A stretch of 7,246 nucleotides of DNA from an uncultured Flavobacterium sp. Its GTDB lineage: Bacteria; Bacteroidota; Bacteroidia; Flavobacteriales; Flavobacteriaceae. Positions 1 to 6,150 of this stretch are shown here, piece after piece. The stretch spans positions 1 to 7,246 of the forward strand of contig NZ_CAMLRU010000138.1 of assembly GCF_946482535.1 (NCBI RefSeq), given 5' to 3'. Every line of letters begins with the position of its first letter. Positions within the stretch are counted from its first letter, which is position 1. The translations under genes and the position numbers were made by a program. The notes under the pieces were generated by a model, which saw only the letters and a list, made by a program, of their open reading frames with translations, did no database searches and had not been told where the DNA came from.

Positions 1-536
1 GACATGATGTTTTTGCCAAATATTTAGCCGAAAAATACCCGGAAAGTTTTGATGCTGCTGTGCCCAATGAATTGGTCTATTCCGGAAACACAAAATTAAC
101 AGATGCCGTAACAGATTCCCCGATAGACGCCGGAAAATTGGTTTTATCACCAACGAGAACTTACGCTCCGATTATTAAATCGATTTTAGACAAATACACG
201 CCAAACGATATTCACGGAATGGTCCATTGTTCCGGTGGTGCGCAAACCAAAGTGTTGCATTTTGTAGATAATGTTCATGTCATTAAAGACAACTTATTTC
301 CGGTGCCGCCATTATTCAAACTCATCCAGGAAAATTCTAAAACCGATTGGAAGGAAATGTACCAAGTGTTCAATTGTGGCCATCGTATGGAATTATACGT
401 GCCGGAAACAATTGCTCAAGACATTATCAATATCTCGGAATCTTTTGGTGTAGCCGCCCAAATTGTGGGTAGAGTAGAAGCTTCTGAAAACAAAAAACTC
501 ACTATAGAAAGTGAGTTTGGGAAGTTTGAGTATTAA
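1..536 (+). CDS. purM: Phosphoribosylformylglycinamidine cyclo-ligase (AIR synthase), C-terminal part
   Basis: This is the 3' part of purM; the reading frame is open from the left edge (first whole codon at base 3) to the TAA at 534-536, giving 177 visible residues. The cytosolic enzyme closes the imidazole ring of formylglycinamidine ribotide with ATP to make aminoimidazole ribotide, the fifth step of purine synthesis. The visible part matches the C-terminal ATP-grasp-unrelated PurM fold: an SPTRTYAPIIK segment, an HGMVHCSGGAQTK segment (counterpart of the HITGGG motif), an LFPVPPLFKLIQ segment, then EMYQVFNCGHRMEL, the counterpart of the EMYRTFNMGIGM signature of other bacteria. The Cys-Gly-His-Arg version is what I recall from Bacteroidota. 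The N-terminal half lies outside the window. A GTG at 60 is internal, not a start, because the homology begins before it. The next gene follows after 11 bases, so the two are probably cotranscribed. Confidence 0.93.
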   Translation, partial: HDVFAKYLAEKYPESFDAAVPNELVYSGNTKLTDAVTDSPIDAGKLVLSPTRTYAPIIKSILDKYTPNDIHGMVHCSGGAQTKVLHFVDNVHVIKDNLFPVPPLFKLIQENSKTDWKEMYQVFNCGHRMELYVPETIAQDIINISESFGVAAQIVGRVEASENKKLTIESEFGKFEY

Positions 537-547
537 AAAAATCAATC

Positions 548-976
548 ATGATAATCAATCCTAAAAACGGTGTTGACCAATTGCTCTTCGGAATGAAACC
601 CAAAAATGTTGAAGCGATTTACGGTAAACCTTCCAGACAATTTAAAGATGAAGACGGGAATATATTGTACCATTACAATTCCTTAAAAATAAGTCTGACT
701 TTTTATGAAGATGAAGATTTTCGTTTGGGTTACATCGCATCTTCCAACCCCGAAAGTACTGTTTTGGGTAATAAAGTAATTGGTAAAAATGTGGAAACCA
801 TTAAGGCCGATTTGCCTTTTAAATCATGGTCGGTTGAAGATTTTGATTCTTTTGAAAATCATTTTAATGAAAGCAATTGGTTGATTCTGCAATCAGAGTT
901 TGATGAAATTGTCCGTGTAGAAATTGGCGCTATCATCAAGGAAAATGATGAATTTGATTGGAAATTTAAACCTTAA
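548..976 (+). CDS. Conserved hypothetical protein, 142 residues
   Basis: I do not recognise a named family. The product is 142 residues, acidic, without a signal peptide or membrane segment, so probably cytosolic. The N-terminus has a pattern (residues about 8-28: GVD, LLFGMK, NVEAIYGKP) that recalls small domains in which a Gly-Met-x-x-x-x-Val turn is followed by a Gly-x-Pro, as in BamE/SmpA-like and some immunity-type proteins. This is followed by a strand-rich part with Tyr and Phe (YHYNSLKISLTFYEDEDF, about 41-58). It ends in a tryptophan-containing acidic tail (about 111-140). It starts 11 bases after the purM stop, so it is likely in the same transcript; no Shine-Dalgarno is visible, as is normal for this phylum. 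The reading frame is well supported by flavobacterium-like codon use, but the function is unknown and the BamE-like comparison is only a resemblance. Confidence 0.8.
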   Translation: MIINPKNGVDQLLFGMKPKNVEAIYGKPSRQFKDEDGNILYHYNSLKISLTFYEDEDFRLGYIASSNPESTVLGNKVIGKNVETIKADLPFKSWSVEDFDSFENHFNESNWLILQSEFDEIVRVEIGAIIKENDEFDWKFKP

Positions 977-1060
977 ACGATTTAAGATTGTAGCGTAACG
1001 ATTTAAGATGCAGATTTGAAACTTCTGAAATCAAAAATCAGCAATCTTCAATCAGCAATC
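976..1060. repeat. Two short tandem-like direct repeats in a convergent intergenic spacer
   Basis: The spacer between the converging purM and clpS units holds AACGATTTAAGAT twice (976-988 and 997-1009, period 21) and then AATCAGCAATC twice (1036-1046 and 1050-1060, period 14). A 9-base inverted pair, CTGAAATCA (1025-1033) and TGATTTCAG (1064-1072), encloses the second pair. The arms are far apart and no U-tract follows, so I do not call it a terminator. It looks like the AATC-rich intergenic filler I associate with flavobacterial genomes. Confidence 0.6.
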
Positions 1061-1340
1061 ATATGATTTCAGCGCTCAAACCGGCTTCCAATAACTGAGT
1101 ACATTGGGGTTTTAGTTCATCATAGTGACCGGTTTTTACGGTGCATTTTCCTTTATAATGTACTAAAATGGCACATTGTTCGGCTTGTTCCGAGGTGTGT
1201 TGACAAACTCGAATCAATGTGTCAATTACGTGGTCAAAAGTATTGACATCATCATTATACAAAACGATTTCATTATTGATGCCGATTTGTTCTTCGACTA
1301 AAACAGATTCTTGTACTTTTTCTATGGTGCTCATTTTCAT
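1059..1340 (-). CDS. clpS: ATP-dependent Clp protease adaptor ClpS
   Basis: ClpS binds proteins with destabilising N-terminal residues (N-degrons) and hands them to the ClpA-type or ClpC-type unfoldase for degradation in the cytosol. The 93-residue length is normal for the family. After a variable N-terminal tail the core begins at NEIVLYNDDVNTFDHVI. Asn29, Asp30 and Asp31 match the N-D-D substrate-pocket residues of Escherichia coli ClpS (Asn34, Asp35, Asp36), and VHYKGKC at 60-66 places His61 at the second pocket position (His66 in E. coli). The start is uncertain between ATG at 1340 and ATG at 1334, two codons on; the difference is only Met-Lys. It lies 31 bases after prmA in the same direction with no promoter motif between, so it is probably the last gene of a prmA-clpS transcript. 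Confidence 0.94.
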   Translation of the reverse strand: MKMSTIEKVQESVLVEEQIGINNEIVLYNDDVNTFDHVIDTLIRVCQHTSEQAEQCAILVHYKGKCTVKTGHYDELKPQCTQLLEAGLSAEII

Positions 1341-1371
1341 TTCGTTTTACTAAGTGTAAAATTTTCAACGG

Positions 1372-2205
1372 CTAATTTACATATTTCAAAGAAACCCAAT
1401 TGTTTCTTTCAAATTTCATAACATAAGTCAATCCTTTTTCGGTGCAAGACGCATCAATAAACGGAATGTCTTCGGTATAAAATCCACTCAGTAAAAGAAT
1501 ACCGTTTTTGTTTAAACAATCTACGTATTGTTGCATATCGTTTAATAAAATATTACGGTTGATATTGGCAATGATTAAATCGTATTTTTTGCCTTTCAGC
1601 AATTCGGCATCGCCTTCATAAACCGTTATTTCGCTACAATTATTGCGTTCGGCATTTTCAATAGAGTTGAGATAACACCAATTGTCAATGTCAATGGCAT
1701 CGATAGGTTTGGCACCTTTCATTTCGGCTAAAATGGCTAAAATAGCTGTGCCGCATCCCATGTCTAAAGTTTTCATGCCTTCGACATTGGTTTCCAATAA
1801 ATGCTGAATCATCATATGGGTAGTTTCATGATGACCGGTGCCAAAACTCATTTTGGGCTCGATAACAATATCAAACTCAGCTTCAGTTTTAGGGTGAAAC
1901 GGTGCGCGAACATGACATTTTCCGTCTACATCTATGGGTTCAAAATTCTTCTCCCATTCTTCATTCCAGTTAACTTGATCAATTTCTTCAACGGTATAAG
2001 AAATCTTGAATTCCGGTGAGGTCAATAGGTAGAGGTCTTCTAAGATATTTTCAGTCCAAAGGTCTTTTTGAATATAGGCGCTAAAACCGTTATCGGTTTC
2101 AATAAAACTTTCAAAAGCTTTTTCTCCCAATTCGGCAATTAAGATTTCTGAACCTAATTCTTTCGGCTCAACCGAAAAATGATATCCTAAATAAATGTTT
2201 GACAT
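1372..2205 (-). CDS. prmA: Ribosomal protein L11 methyltransferase
   Basis: PrmA uses S-adenosylmethionine to trimethylate several amino groups of ribosomal protein L11 (RplK). The 277-residue product shows an N-terminal substrate-recognition domain (about 1-90, ending in the VNWNEEWEKNFEPI segment). The hallmark MSFGTGHHETT follows at 119-129, then the methyltransferase motif I LDMGCGT at 147-153, an acidic binding strand IDAIDIDN at 168-175, and the catalytic-region NIN at 214-216. It ends in the usual NNWVSLKY (268-275). Motif I has Ala154 where the classical D-x-G-x-G-x-G has its third glycine; from memory this is common in Bacteroidota PrmA rather than damage. The ATG at 2205 has a perfect -7 promoter element 14 bases upstream. 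clpS follows closely. Confidence 0.95.
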   Translation of the reverse strand: MSNIYLGYHFSVEPKELGSEILIAELGEKAFESFIETDNGFSAYIQKDLWTENILEDLYLLTSPEFKISYTVEEIDQVNWNEEWEKNFEPIDVDGKCHVRAPFHPKTEAEFDIVIEPKMSFGTGHHETTHMMIQHLLETNVEGMKTLDMGCGTAILAILAEMKGAKPIDAIDIDNWCYLNSIENAERNNCSEITVYEGDAELLKGKKYDLIIANINRNILLNDMQQYVDCLNKNGILLLSGFYTEDIPFIDASCTEKGLTYVMKFERNNWVSLKYVN

Positions 2206-2219
2206 GAAATGTTTTTTTG

Positions 2220-2227
2220 CAAAGGTA
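2220..2227 (-). promoter_or_regulatory. Candidate -7 promoter element of prmA-clpS
   Basis: Read on the minus strand this is TACCTTTG, a perfect match to the Bacteroidota -7 consensus TANNTTTG, ending 14 bases before the prmA ATG. A TTTG-type -33 element at the usual 17-23 base spacing is missing (the nearest TTTTTTG is about 31 bases away), so the call rests on the -7 box and its position alone. Confidence 0.42.
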
Positions 2228-2270
2228 ACAATCGAATGAGTTACTGTAAAGCATTTTGCAAAAAAGAAAT

Positions 2271-2741
2271 TTAATCCATTTTGACTACGGAAGCTTTTAA
2301 GCTGGCATTAGGAATTTCATCCGGTGCTACCGTAAAAATCATGATGCGTTTGTAGCGTTTGCTGTCACCGTCATACAAATAAGTCATGGTGTTGTCTTTG
2401 GGATTGTAGGTGAGTTTGGCTCTCATAAATTTTGATTGGATCATCCAAGAACCTTCATTATCACTTTCTTTGGTGAAATTATAAATCGAACCATGATGCA
2501 ATCGGGTTTGTCCGTTGTCTATCATACTGATGATGACATAGCCATTGGTTTTGGAACCAATTTCTCGAATATCAATGACCGAATGTTCATATTCGGTTTC
2601 GACCAATTCGTATTTTTCAAAATCAGCATTCCAAACATAATATTTTCTGGAGTCTGATTGAAAACGTTTTTGGGTGTCAACTTGCGCTTGTAGGTTGCTT
2701 AAGCAGACAATGAAGAAAAATAAAACTAATTTGATTTTCAT
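2271..2741 (-). CDS. Secreted or periplasmic hypothetical protein, 156 residues
   Basis: I do not recognise the family. The product starts with an evident signal peptide: Met-Lys-Ile-Lys, a hydrophobic run LVLFFFIVCLSNL (5-17), then a cleavage region around LQAQ (17-20). There is no cysteine after the cleavage site, so a lipoprotein is unlikely. The mature part, about 136 residues, is strand-rich with many aromatic residues (KYYVWNADFEKYEL at 33-46, SWMIQSKFM at 98-106, MTYLYDGDSKRYKRIMIF at 119-136), suggesting a small beta-structured periplasmic or outer-envelope protein. The frame is open 60 bases further upstream (to an ATG at 2801). I choose the ATG at 2741 because the signal peptide begins exactly there and because a good promoter at 2770-2802 overlaps the extra stretch. 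It sits between the tpiA terminator and prmA, as its own transcription unit. Confidence 0.82.
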   Translation of the reverse strand: MKIKLVLFFFIVCLSNLQAQVDTQKRFQSDSRKYYVWNADFEKYELVETEYEHSVIDIREIGSKTNGYVIISMIDNGQTRLHHGSIYNFTKESDNEGSWMIQSKFMRAKLTYNPKDNTMTYLYDGDSKRYKRIMIFTVAPDEIPNASLKASVVKMD

Positions 2742-2769
2742 AAGATTCGGGTTGATGTTTGACAGGGGA

Positions 2770-2802
2770 TAAATGTAACGACTTTTATCGTTTAAAAGCA
2801 AA
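2770..2802 (-). promoter_or_regulatory. Candidate promoter of the 156-residue secreted protein
   Basis: On the minus strand, TTTG (2802-2799) is followed after 21 bases by TACATTTA (2777-2770), seven of eight matches to TANNTTTG. Spacing fits the Bacteroidota primary sigma factor. Transcription would begin near 2763, some 20 bases before the ATG at 2741 and well inside the longer alternative reading frame, which is why that longer start is rejected. Confidence 0.5.
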
Positions 2803-2835
2803 TAAAATCGATTAAAAACACATTTTATTATTTAA

Positions 2836-2871
2836 AAATAAAAAAAACCTTTCAAAATAATGAAAGGTTTT
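2836..2871 (-). terminator. Rho-independent terminator after tpiA
   Basis: A perfect 11-base stem, AAAACCTTTCA (2844-2854) against TGAAAGGTTTT (2861-2871), with a 6-base loop. Read on the minus strand it is followed by a T-rich run (complement of the A-rich stretch at about 2833-2847), which is the terminator polarity for tpiA, whose stop is 24 bases upstream. On the plus strand the downstream sequence is not T-rich. Confidence 0.85.
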
Positions 2872-2894
2872 AACTTGAAATAGTTTTTTAATAG

Positions 2895-3647
2895 TTAGAT
2901 GGCATCTGCAATGGCAGCAAAATCTCCCGCTTTTAAAGCCGCACCACCAATCAATCCTCCGTCAACATCCGGTTTTGAAAAAATTTCTTTGGCATTATCA
3001 GGTTTTACACTTCCGCCATATAGGATGGAAACATTTTCTGCTACATCGCTGCCAAATCTTTTTCGGATAGTTTCTCTGATGAATTCGTGCATTTCTTGGG
3101 CTTGTTCCGGTGAAGCTGTTTCTCCGGTACCAATGGCCCAAACCGGTTCATAGGCCAAAATGATTTGTTCCCAATCTTTGTTTTCCAAATGGAACAAACC
3201 GTCACGAAGTTGGTTTTCAACTACATTAAAATGTTGGTTACTTTGTCGGTCTTTTAATTCTTCCCCAAAACAAAAAATTACCGTCATGTCATGTTTCAAA
3301 GCAGTAGTTACTTTTTGTGCCAAGATGGTATCGGTTTCATGAAAGTAAGCTCTGCGTTCTGAATGCCCTAAAATTACTATGTTTACACCTATGCTTTTTA
3401 ACATATCTGCCGAGATTTCTCCGGTGTAAGCGCCGCTTTCATTTTGGTGCATGTTTTGCGCTGCCACAGCGATGTTAGTAAATTCTAAGTGGTCAACGGC
3501 TGAGGCCAGATTAACAAAGGTTGGTGCTACGATAACTTGAGCTTCAATATCATTGGGCAATTTGTCAATCAATTCATTTAATAAATCTTCTGTTTCTTCG
3601 GCATTTTTGTGCATTTTCCAATTGCCGGCAACAATTTTTTGTCTCAT
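2895..3647 (-). CDS. tpiA: Triosephosphate isomerase
   Basis: This cytosolic TIM-barrel enzyme interconverts dihydroxyacetone phosphate and glyceraldehyde 3-phosphate in glycolysis and gluconeogenesis. The 250-residue length is typical. All catalytic residues are visible: Asn9 and Lys11 in the N-terminal GNWKMHK, His95 in ILGHSERR (92-99), and Glu167 in AYEPVWAIGTG (165-175), where the mobile loop 6 begins. The phosphate-gripping segments YGGSVK (210-215) and GGLIGGAAL (230-238) are intact. The ATG at 3647 shares one base with the TAA of the upstream tlpA-like gene (TAATG arrangement), implying cotranscription and probably translational coupling. A strong terminator follows 24 bases after the stop. 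Confidence 0.98.
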   Translation of the reverse strand: MRQKIVAGNWKMHKNAEETEDLLNELIDKLPNDIEAQVIVAPTFVNLASAVDHLEFTNIAVAAQNMHQNESGAYTGEISADMLKSIGVNIVILGHSERRAYFHETDTILAQKVTTALKHDMTVIFCFGEELKDRQSNQHFNVVENQLRDGLFHLENKDWEQIILAYEPVWAIGTGETASPEQAQEMHEFIRETIRKRFGSDVAENVSILYGGSVKPDNAKEIFSKPDVDGGLIGGAALKAGDFAAIADAI

Positions 3648-4144
3648 TATAATAATTTTTTAATGGTAACGCTCATTTCTTCAAAATCGGTTTCGATGGC
3701 TCTGTAAGTGGCTATTTTACCGTTTTTGTCTATAATAATATATCTCGGAATCCAATCTAAATCAATAGATTTTCCAAATTCCCCTTTCATACCGTCAGTT
3801 ACCCAATAATGGTCGCCTTTTAATTCGTGTTTGTCAATTCCGGCCAACCATTTGTCATAGCTTTTGTCCATAGAAATAAAGACATAACTGGCGTCAGTAT
3901 ATTTGGCTTGCAATTCTTTTAATTTTGGCATCGCCTTTACACAATCACTACACCATGAGGCCCAAATTTCCATCACTACCACTTTCCCTTTGTGGGTTTT
4001 AATGATTTCTTTAAAAGTGGTTTGGGTGCTGTCTTGCGCAAATAATTTTTTTTCAAAAGTGGCTTTGCTGAATTCTGTTTTTTGAGCATTTGAACAAGCC
4101 AAACAACTAATAGCGAATACTATGCTTAATACGATTCTTTTCAT
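3647..4144 (-). CDS. TlpA-family thiol-disulfide oxidoreductase (thioredoxin-like, exported)
   Basis: A 165-residue exported thioredoxin-fold protein. A signal sequence covers about residues 1-20 (MKRIVLSIVFAISCLACSNA); Cys14 or Cys17 could serve as a lipidated cysteine, although neither sits in a textbook lipobox, so cleavage after NAQ with release to the periplasm is equally possible. The redox-active site is WCSDC at 64-68, within the typical VVVMEIWASWCSDCVKAMP context. The cis-proline side is WIPRYIIID at 131-139 (Pro133), and a DKNGKI turn follows. The family reduces or exchanges disulfides of envelope proteins, often in cytochrome c maturation or stress resistance; the substrate here cannot be told. 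It overlaps tpiA by one base. A -7-like element lies 14 bases upstream of the ATG at 4144. Confidence 0.9.
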   Translation of the reverse strand: MKRIVLSIVFAISCLACSNAQKTEFSKATFEKKLFAQDSTQTTFKEIIKTHKGKVVVMEIWASWCSDCVKAMPKLKELQAKYTDASYVFISMDKSYDKWLAGIDKHELKGDHYWVTDGMKGEFGKSIDLDWIPRYIIIDKNGKIATYRAIETDFEEMSVTIKKLL

Positions 4145-4158
4145 ATTGATTTTTTTTA

Positions 4159-4166
4159 TAAAGATA
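4159..4166 (-). promoter_or_regulatory. Candidate -7 promoter element of the tlpA-like gene and tpiA
   Basis: On the minus strand this reads TATCTTTA, seven of eight to TANNTTTG, ending 14 bases before the tlpA-like ATG, the same distance as at prmA. I see no TTTG -33 element at standard spacing, so transcription from the genes upstream remains an alternative. Confidence 0.33.
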
Positions 4167-4222
4167 GGGACAGACTTTTGTTGAAGTCCTAAATTTTTGC
4201 TAAATCTCCAAGGAGGTAAAAA

Positions 4223-4534
4223 TTATTTTTTTTTGGTTTGATTCTCAGGATTGTCTTTGAGGTAAAATAGTTTGTGTTTTTTTCTTTTGCGTTCTCTTCG
4301 CTCTTTTTTCTTTTTGTTGTCATACAGGTATTTAAGGATTAAAATAAATCCCAATATGGAAAGAAAAGTCAGTGCACTTCCTATAAGAATATAAATGGTA
4401 TGTCCCATTGGCGGATCTTCCATAGTAGAAATATGGTTGAGGACATAGTATCCTAATATAAAGACAACGATACAAAAGCCTATACCAATCAGTCCTCTTT
4501 CATGTACCCTTTTAGACATTATATATTTAATCAT
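4223..4534 (-). CDS. Small two-helix membrane protein with a basic tail, unknown function
   Basis: I do not recognise a named family. The 103-residue product has two hydrophobic segments, about 14-33 (GLIGIGFCIVVFILGYYVLN) and 46-68 (TIYILIGSALTFLSILGFILILK), joined by a short loop with TMEDPPMGH. They are followed by a very basic stretch (about 74-88, KKKKERRERKRKKHK) and a polar tail ending in KKK. By the positive-inside rule both ends should face the cytoplasm with a short periplasmic loop. The ATG at 4534 is chosen as the longest frame; ATG at 4519 (starting Met-Ser-Lys-Arg-Val) is equally possible, and neither has a Shine-Dalgarno. It follows the MauE/thioredoxin-like gene by 48 bases in the same direction without a visible terminator, so they are probably cotranscribed. 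The basic tail may contact nucleic acid or phospholipid head groups, but that is only a guess. Confidence 0.78.
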   Translation of the reverse strand: MIKYIMSKRVHERGLIGIGFCIVVFILGYYVLNHISTMEDPPMGHTIYILIGSALTFLSILGFILILKYLYDNKKKKERRERKRKKHKLFYLKDNPENQTKKK

Positions 4535-4582
4535 AAAAACTTTTTTAGCCTTTAAAAATAGTAAAAAGAAATGAAGCGAGAA

Positions 4583-5671
4583 TTATTTTTTTAACTCCGA
4601 ATAAGGTTTGTTGATTAATTTTTCAAAATCAGTCACAACAAACTTATTGTCGGTGATTCCCCAATAATATTTGTATTCATTTCCATTCCATAGATATTTC
4701 ACGCCCGGCGTATCTTTGCCCGAACCCAATACTTTCCAGAAAGGAATAACTTCAATAATTTTATAGGGATAATCCGCTCCTGCATATTTGAAAAACGCCG
4801 GTATCAAATCGGCTTCTTCATTCATAAAAATGATTGAAATTTCCGGAAAATCTTTGGTGGTTTTTCTCAATTCGGTCAATTCTTTTGCGGCATCACGACA
4901 ATGATCACAACCCGGAACAAAGAAGCAGAGTGTTTTTCGTCCTTTGTCGATACCAGGGAAATACTGGGCATAACCCGATTTGTGTTTAGGCGGTTCTGTT
5001 GGTTCAGTTTTTACTTCTTTGACTACTTCATCTACTTTTTTAACGGTGTCTTTGATAACAACGGTTTTCAAAGTGTCAATATTGGTTTCGGAAACACTAT
5101 CTGTGGTGGTTTCTTCCGGAGTTGTAACACTGAAATTACTTTCTATAGGTTGGATAGGCGCCAACATAAATAACGCTAGTATAGAAGCTAAAGTTACGCT
5201 GGTCAGTAGCCAAAAATTATCTCTTTTTTCATTGGTTTTCGGCATAATGATAAACAGCCAAACCAATAAAACCATGGCCACAACGTTTTTAAGAATCGCT
5301 TCAATCGGAGTCATAGGTAACAAACTGCCAAAACAACCGCAGTTTCCTGAATTCCCTCCGTTTTGAATAGTTTCAATTGTTAAATGCGTGGTGAAAACCG
5401 CCAAAAGCAAAATGGTTGCCGGAATGATAAGGCTGCGTAAAAAGTTTTTTTGCAAGATTAAAAAGCCTAAAGCCAATTCAATTCCGATTAAAATTCGCGA
5501 AAAATAAGGGGCAAATCCTTCCGAAAAGCCCATAGGATATAATTGTTTTACTTCAAAAGTGGAAATCGCAAAATAAGGCGACGGGTATAATTTGGCGACA
5601 GCCGAAAGTAAAAACAGAAAGGAAATCACTATTCTAATTCCCCAAGCGATATTGTTTTTAGATGTGTTCAT
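4583..5671 (-). CDS. MauE/DoxX-like membrane protein fused to a C-terminal thioredoxin-like domain (BT_3928 type)
   Basis: A 362-residue two-part protein. The N-terminal part (about 1-172) has four to five hydrophobic helices (about 10-28, 55-73, 80-98, 125-143, 152-172) and a CGCFG motif (Cys111 and Cys113) between helices, as in MauE/DoxX-like membrane subunits that handle thiols or quinone-linked electrons. A polar linker rich in Thr, Glu, Val and Lys (about 178-232) follows. The C-terminal part (about 240-360) is thioredoxin-like: a strand then FFVPGCDHCRDAAKEL with active-site CDHC at 255-258, and a TPGVKYLW segment (Thr321-Pro322) in the cis-proline position. A likely role is moving electrons from the membrane helices to the periplasmic CxxC, a self-contained thiol redox carrier; that is inferred from the fusion, not shown. 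Bacteroidota carry similar proteins annotated as BT_3928 family. No promoter of the standard form is evident upstream. Confidence 0.88.
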   Translation of the reverse strand: MNTSKNNIAWGIRIVISFLFLLSAVAKLYPSPYFAISTFEVKQLYPMGFSEGFAPYFSRILIGIELALGFLILQKNFLRSLIIPATILLLAVFTTHLTIETIQNGGNSGNCGCFGSLLPMTPIEAILKNVVAMVLLVWLFIIMPKTNEKRDNFWLLTSVTLASILALFMLAPIQPIESNFSVTTPEETTTDSVSETNIDTLKTVVIKDTVKKVDEVVKEVKTEPTEPPKHKSGYAQYFPGIDKGRKTLCFFVPGCDHCRDAAKELTELRKTTKDFPEISIIFMNEEADLIPAFFKYAGADYPYKIIEVIPFWKVLGSGKDTPGVKYLWNGNEYKYYWGITDNKFVVTDFEKLINKPYSELKK

Positions 5672-5678
5672 ACTTTTT

Positions 5679-5734
5679 AAATTTCAAATGTTAAAAAACA
5701 AATTCCAAATAAGTTTCAAAAAATAAATTTCAAA
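5679..5734. repeat. Four copies of a 10-base RARTTYCAAA word upstream of the MauE/thioredoxin gene
   Basis: AAATTTCAAA (5679-5688), AAATTCCAAA (5700-5709), AAGTTTCAAA (5711-5720) and AAATTTCAAA (5725-5734) lie within 56 bases on the plus strand. The AAATTCCAAA copy has an exact inverted partner, TTTGGAATTT, at 6151-6160, so such words flank the broken IVP-family gene on both sides. In DNA this AT-rich some similarity by chance is expected, but the density is notable. Confidence 0.5.
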
Positions 5735-5743
5735 ACTTAGTGA

Positions 5744-6090
5744 TTACTTTGATTTTTCAATAATTGCTGATAATATTAATTTTAATTCTGTTGCTTCTTG
5801 TAAAAGTTTTGAAATTTGATTTTCAAATTGAGGGTTTATCGCTTGAATTATTCTCAACCAATAAATACCTTCTTTAGCTTCTTTTCTGGAAATTTTTAAT
5901 CTGAAAAGGAAATCTTTTTTGGTTAAACCTTCATTGGCCTCTATGTAATTTGCTCCAATTGATCCCGAACTCTGACTAATTGTTTGGAATCTTCAATGTT
6001 AGAAATAGTTTGGGGAATTTTGCTCAAAAACAATCTGCAATCTATGGCAAATTGCAAAGCTCTTTCCTCTAAATCATATTTCTTGTCCAT
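5744..6090 (-). pseudogene. Four-helix-bundle protein of the 23S rRNA-IVP family, broken by a frameshift
   Basis: From ATG at 6090 the frame reads MDKKYDLEERALQFAIDCRL, continues through IPQTISNIEDSKQLVR, then runs into TAG at 5941-5943 (49 codons plus stop). Shifting by one base at about 5969-5973 restores the family: SGSIGANYIEANEGLTKKD, then a helix with RLKISRKEAKEGIYWLRII, ending at TAA 5744-5746. Together the parts give about 115 residues, the usual size of this family. The junction reads as QLVR then SGSIGANY; families of this type have QLxRSSGSxGANY, so loss of one A from an AGAAG would explain the break. These small helical proteins were first seen encoded in intervening sequences of 23S rRNA genes, but most copies, as here, stand alone; their function is not settled, and the diversity-generating retroelement factor Avd shares the fold. 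A sequencing error is the main alternative. The surrounding 5672-6167 gap holds nothing else but repeats. Confidence 0.85.
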
Positions 6091-6150
6091 TAATGGTTTG
6101 TATTTTTATATTTTGAGCGTTGTGTTTTATTTGTTTTTTGACTTTTAAAT

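Noticed and set aside
976..1060. Short repeats as a CRISPR array
   Set aside because: Units are 11-13 bases, each present twice only, with no regular spacers and no cas genes nearby.
1025..1072. CTGAAATCA/TGATTTCAG inverted pair as a terminator between purM and clpS units
   Set aside because: The arms are 30 bases apart, one arm overlaps the clpS coding end, and no T-run follows on either strand.
2742..2801. An upstream in-frame ATG at 2801 that would add 20 residues to the secreted hypothetical
   Set aside because: It would bury the signal peptide, and the promoter at 2770-2802 puts the transcript start downstream of it.
4210..4217. AAGGAGGT on the plus strand as a ribosome binding site
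   Set aside because: No start codon with a usable reading frame follows at a proper distance, and genes in this phylum rarely use such sites.
4980..5366. A plus-strand open frame of 128 codons
   Set aside because: It lies antisense within the MauE/thioredoxin-like gene, has a low-complexity Ser/Thr/Val composition, and no promoter or family resemblance.
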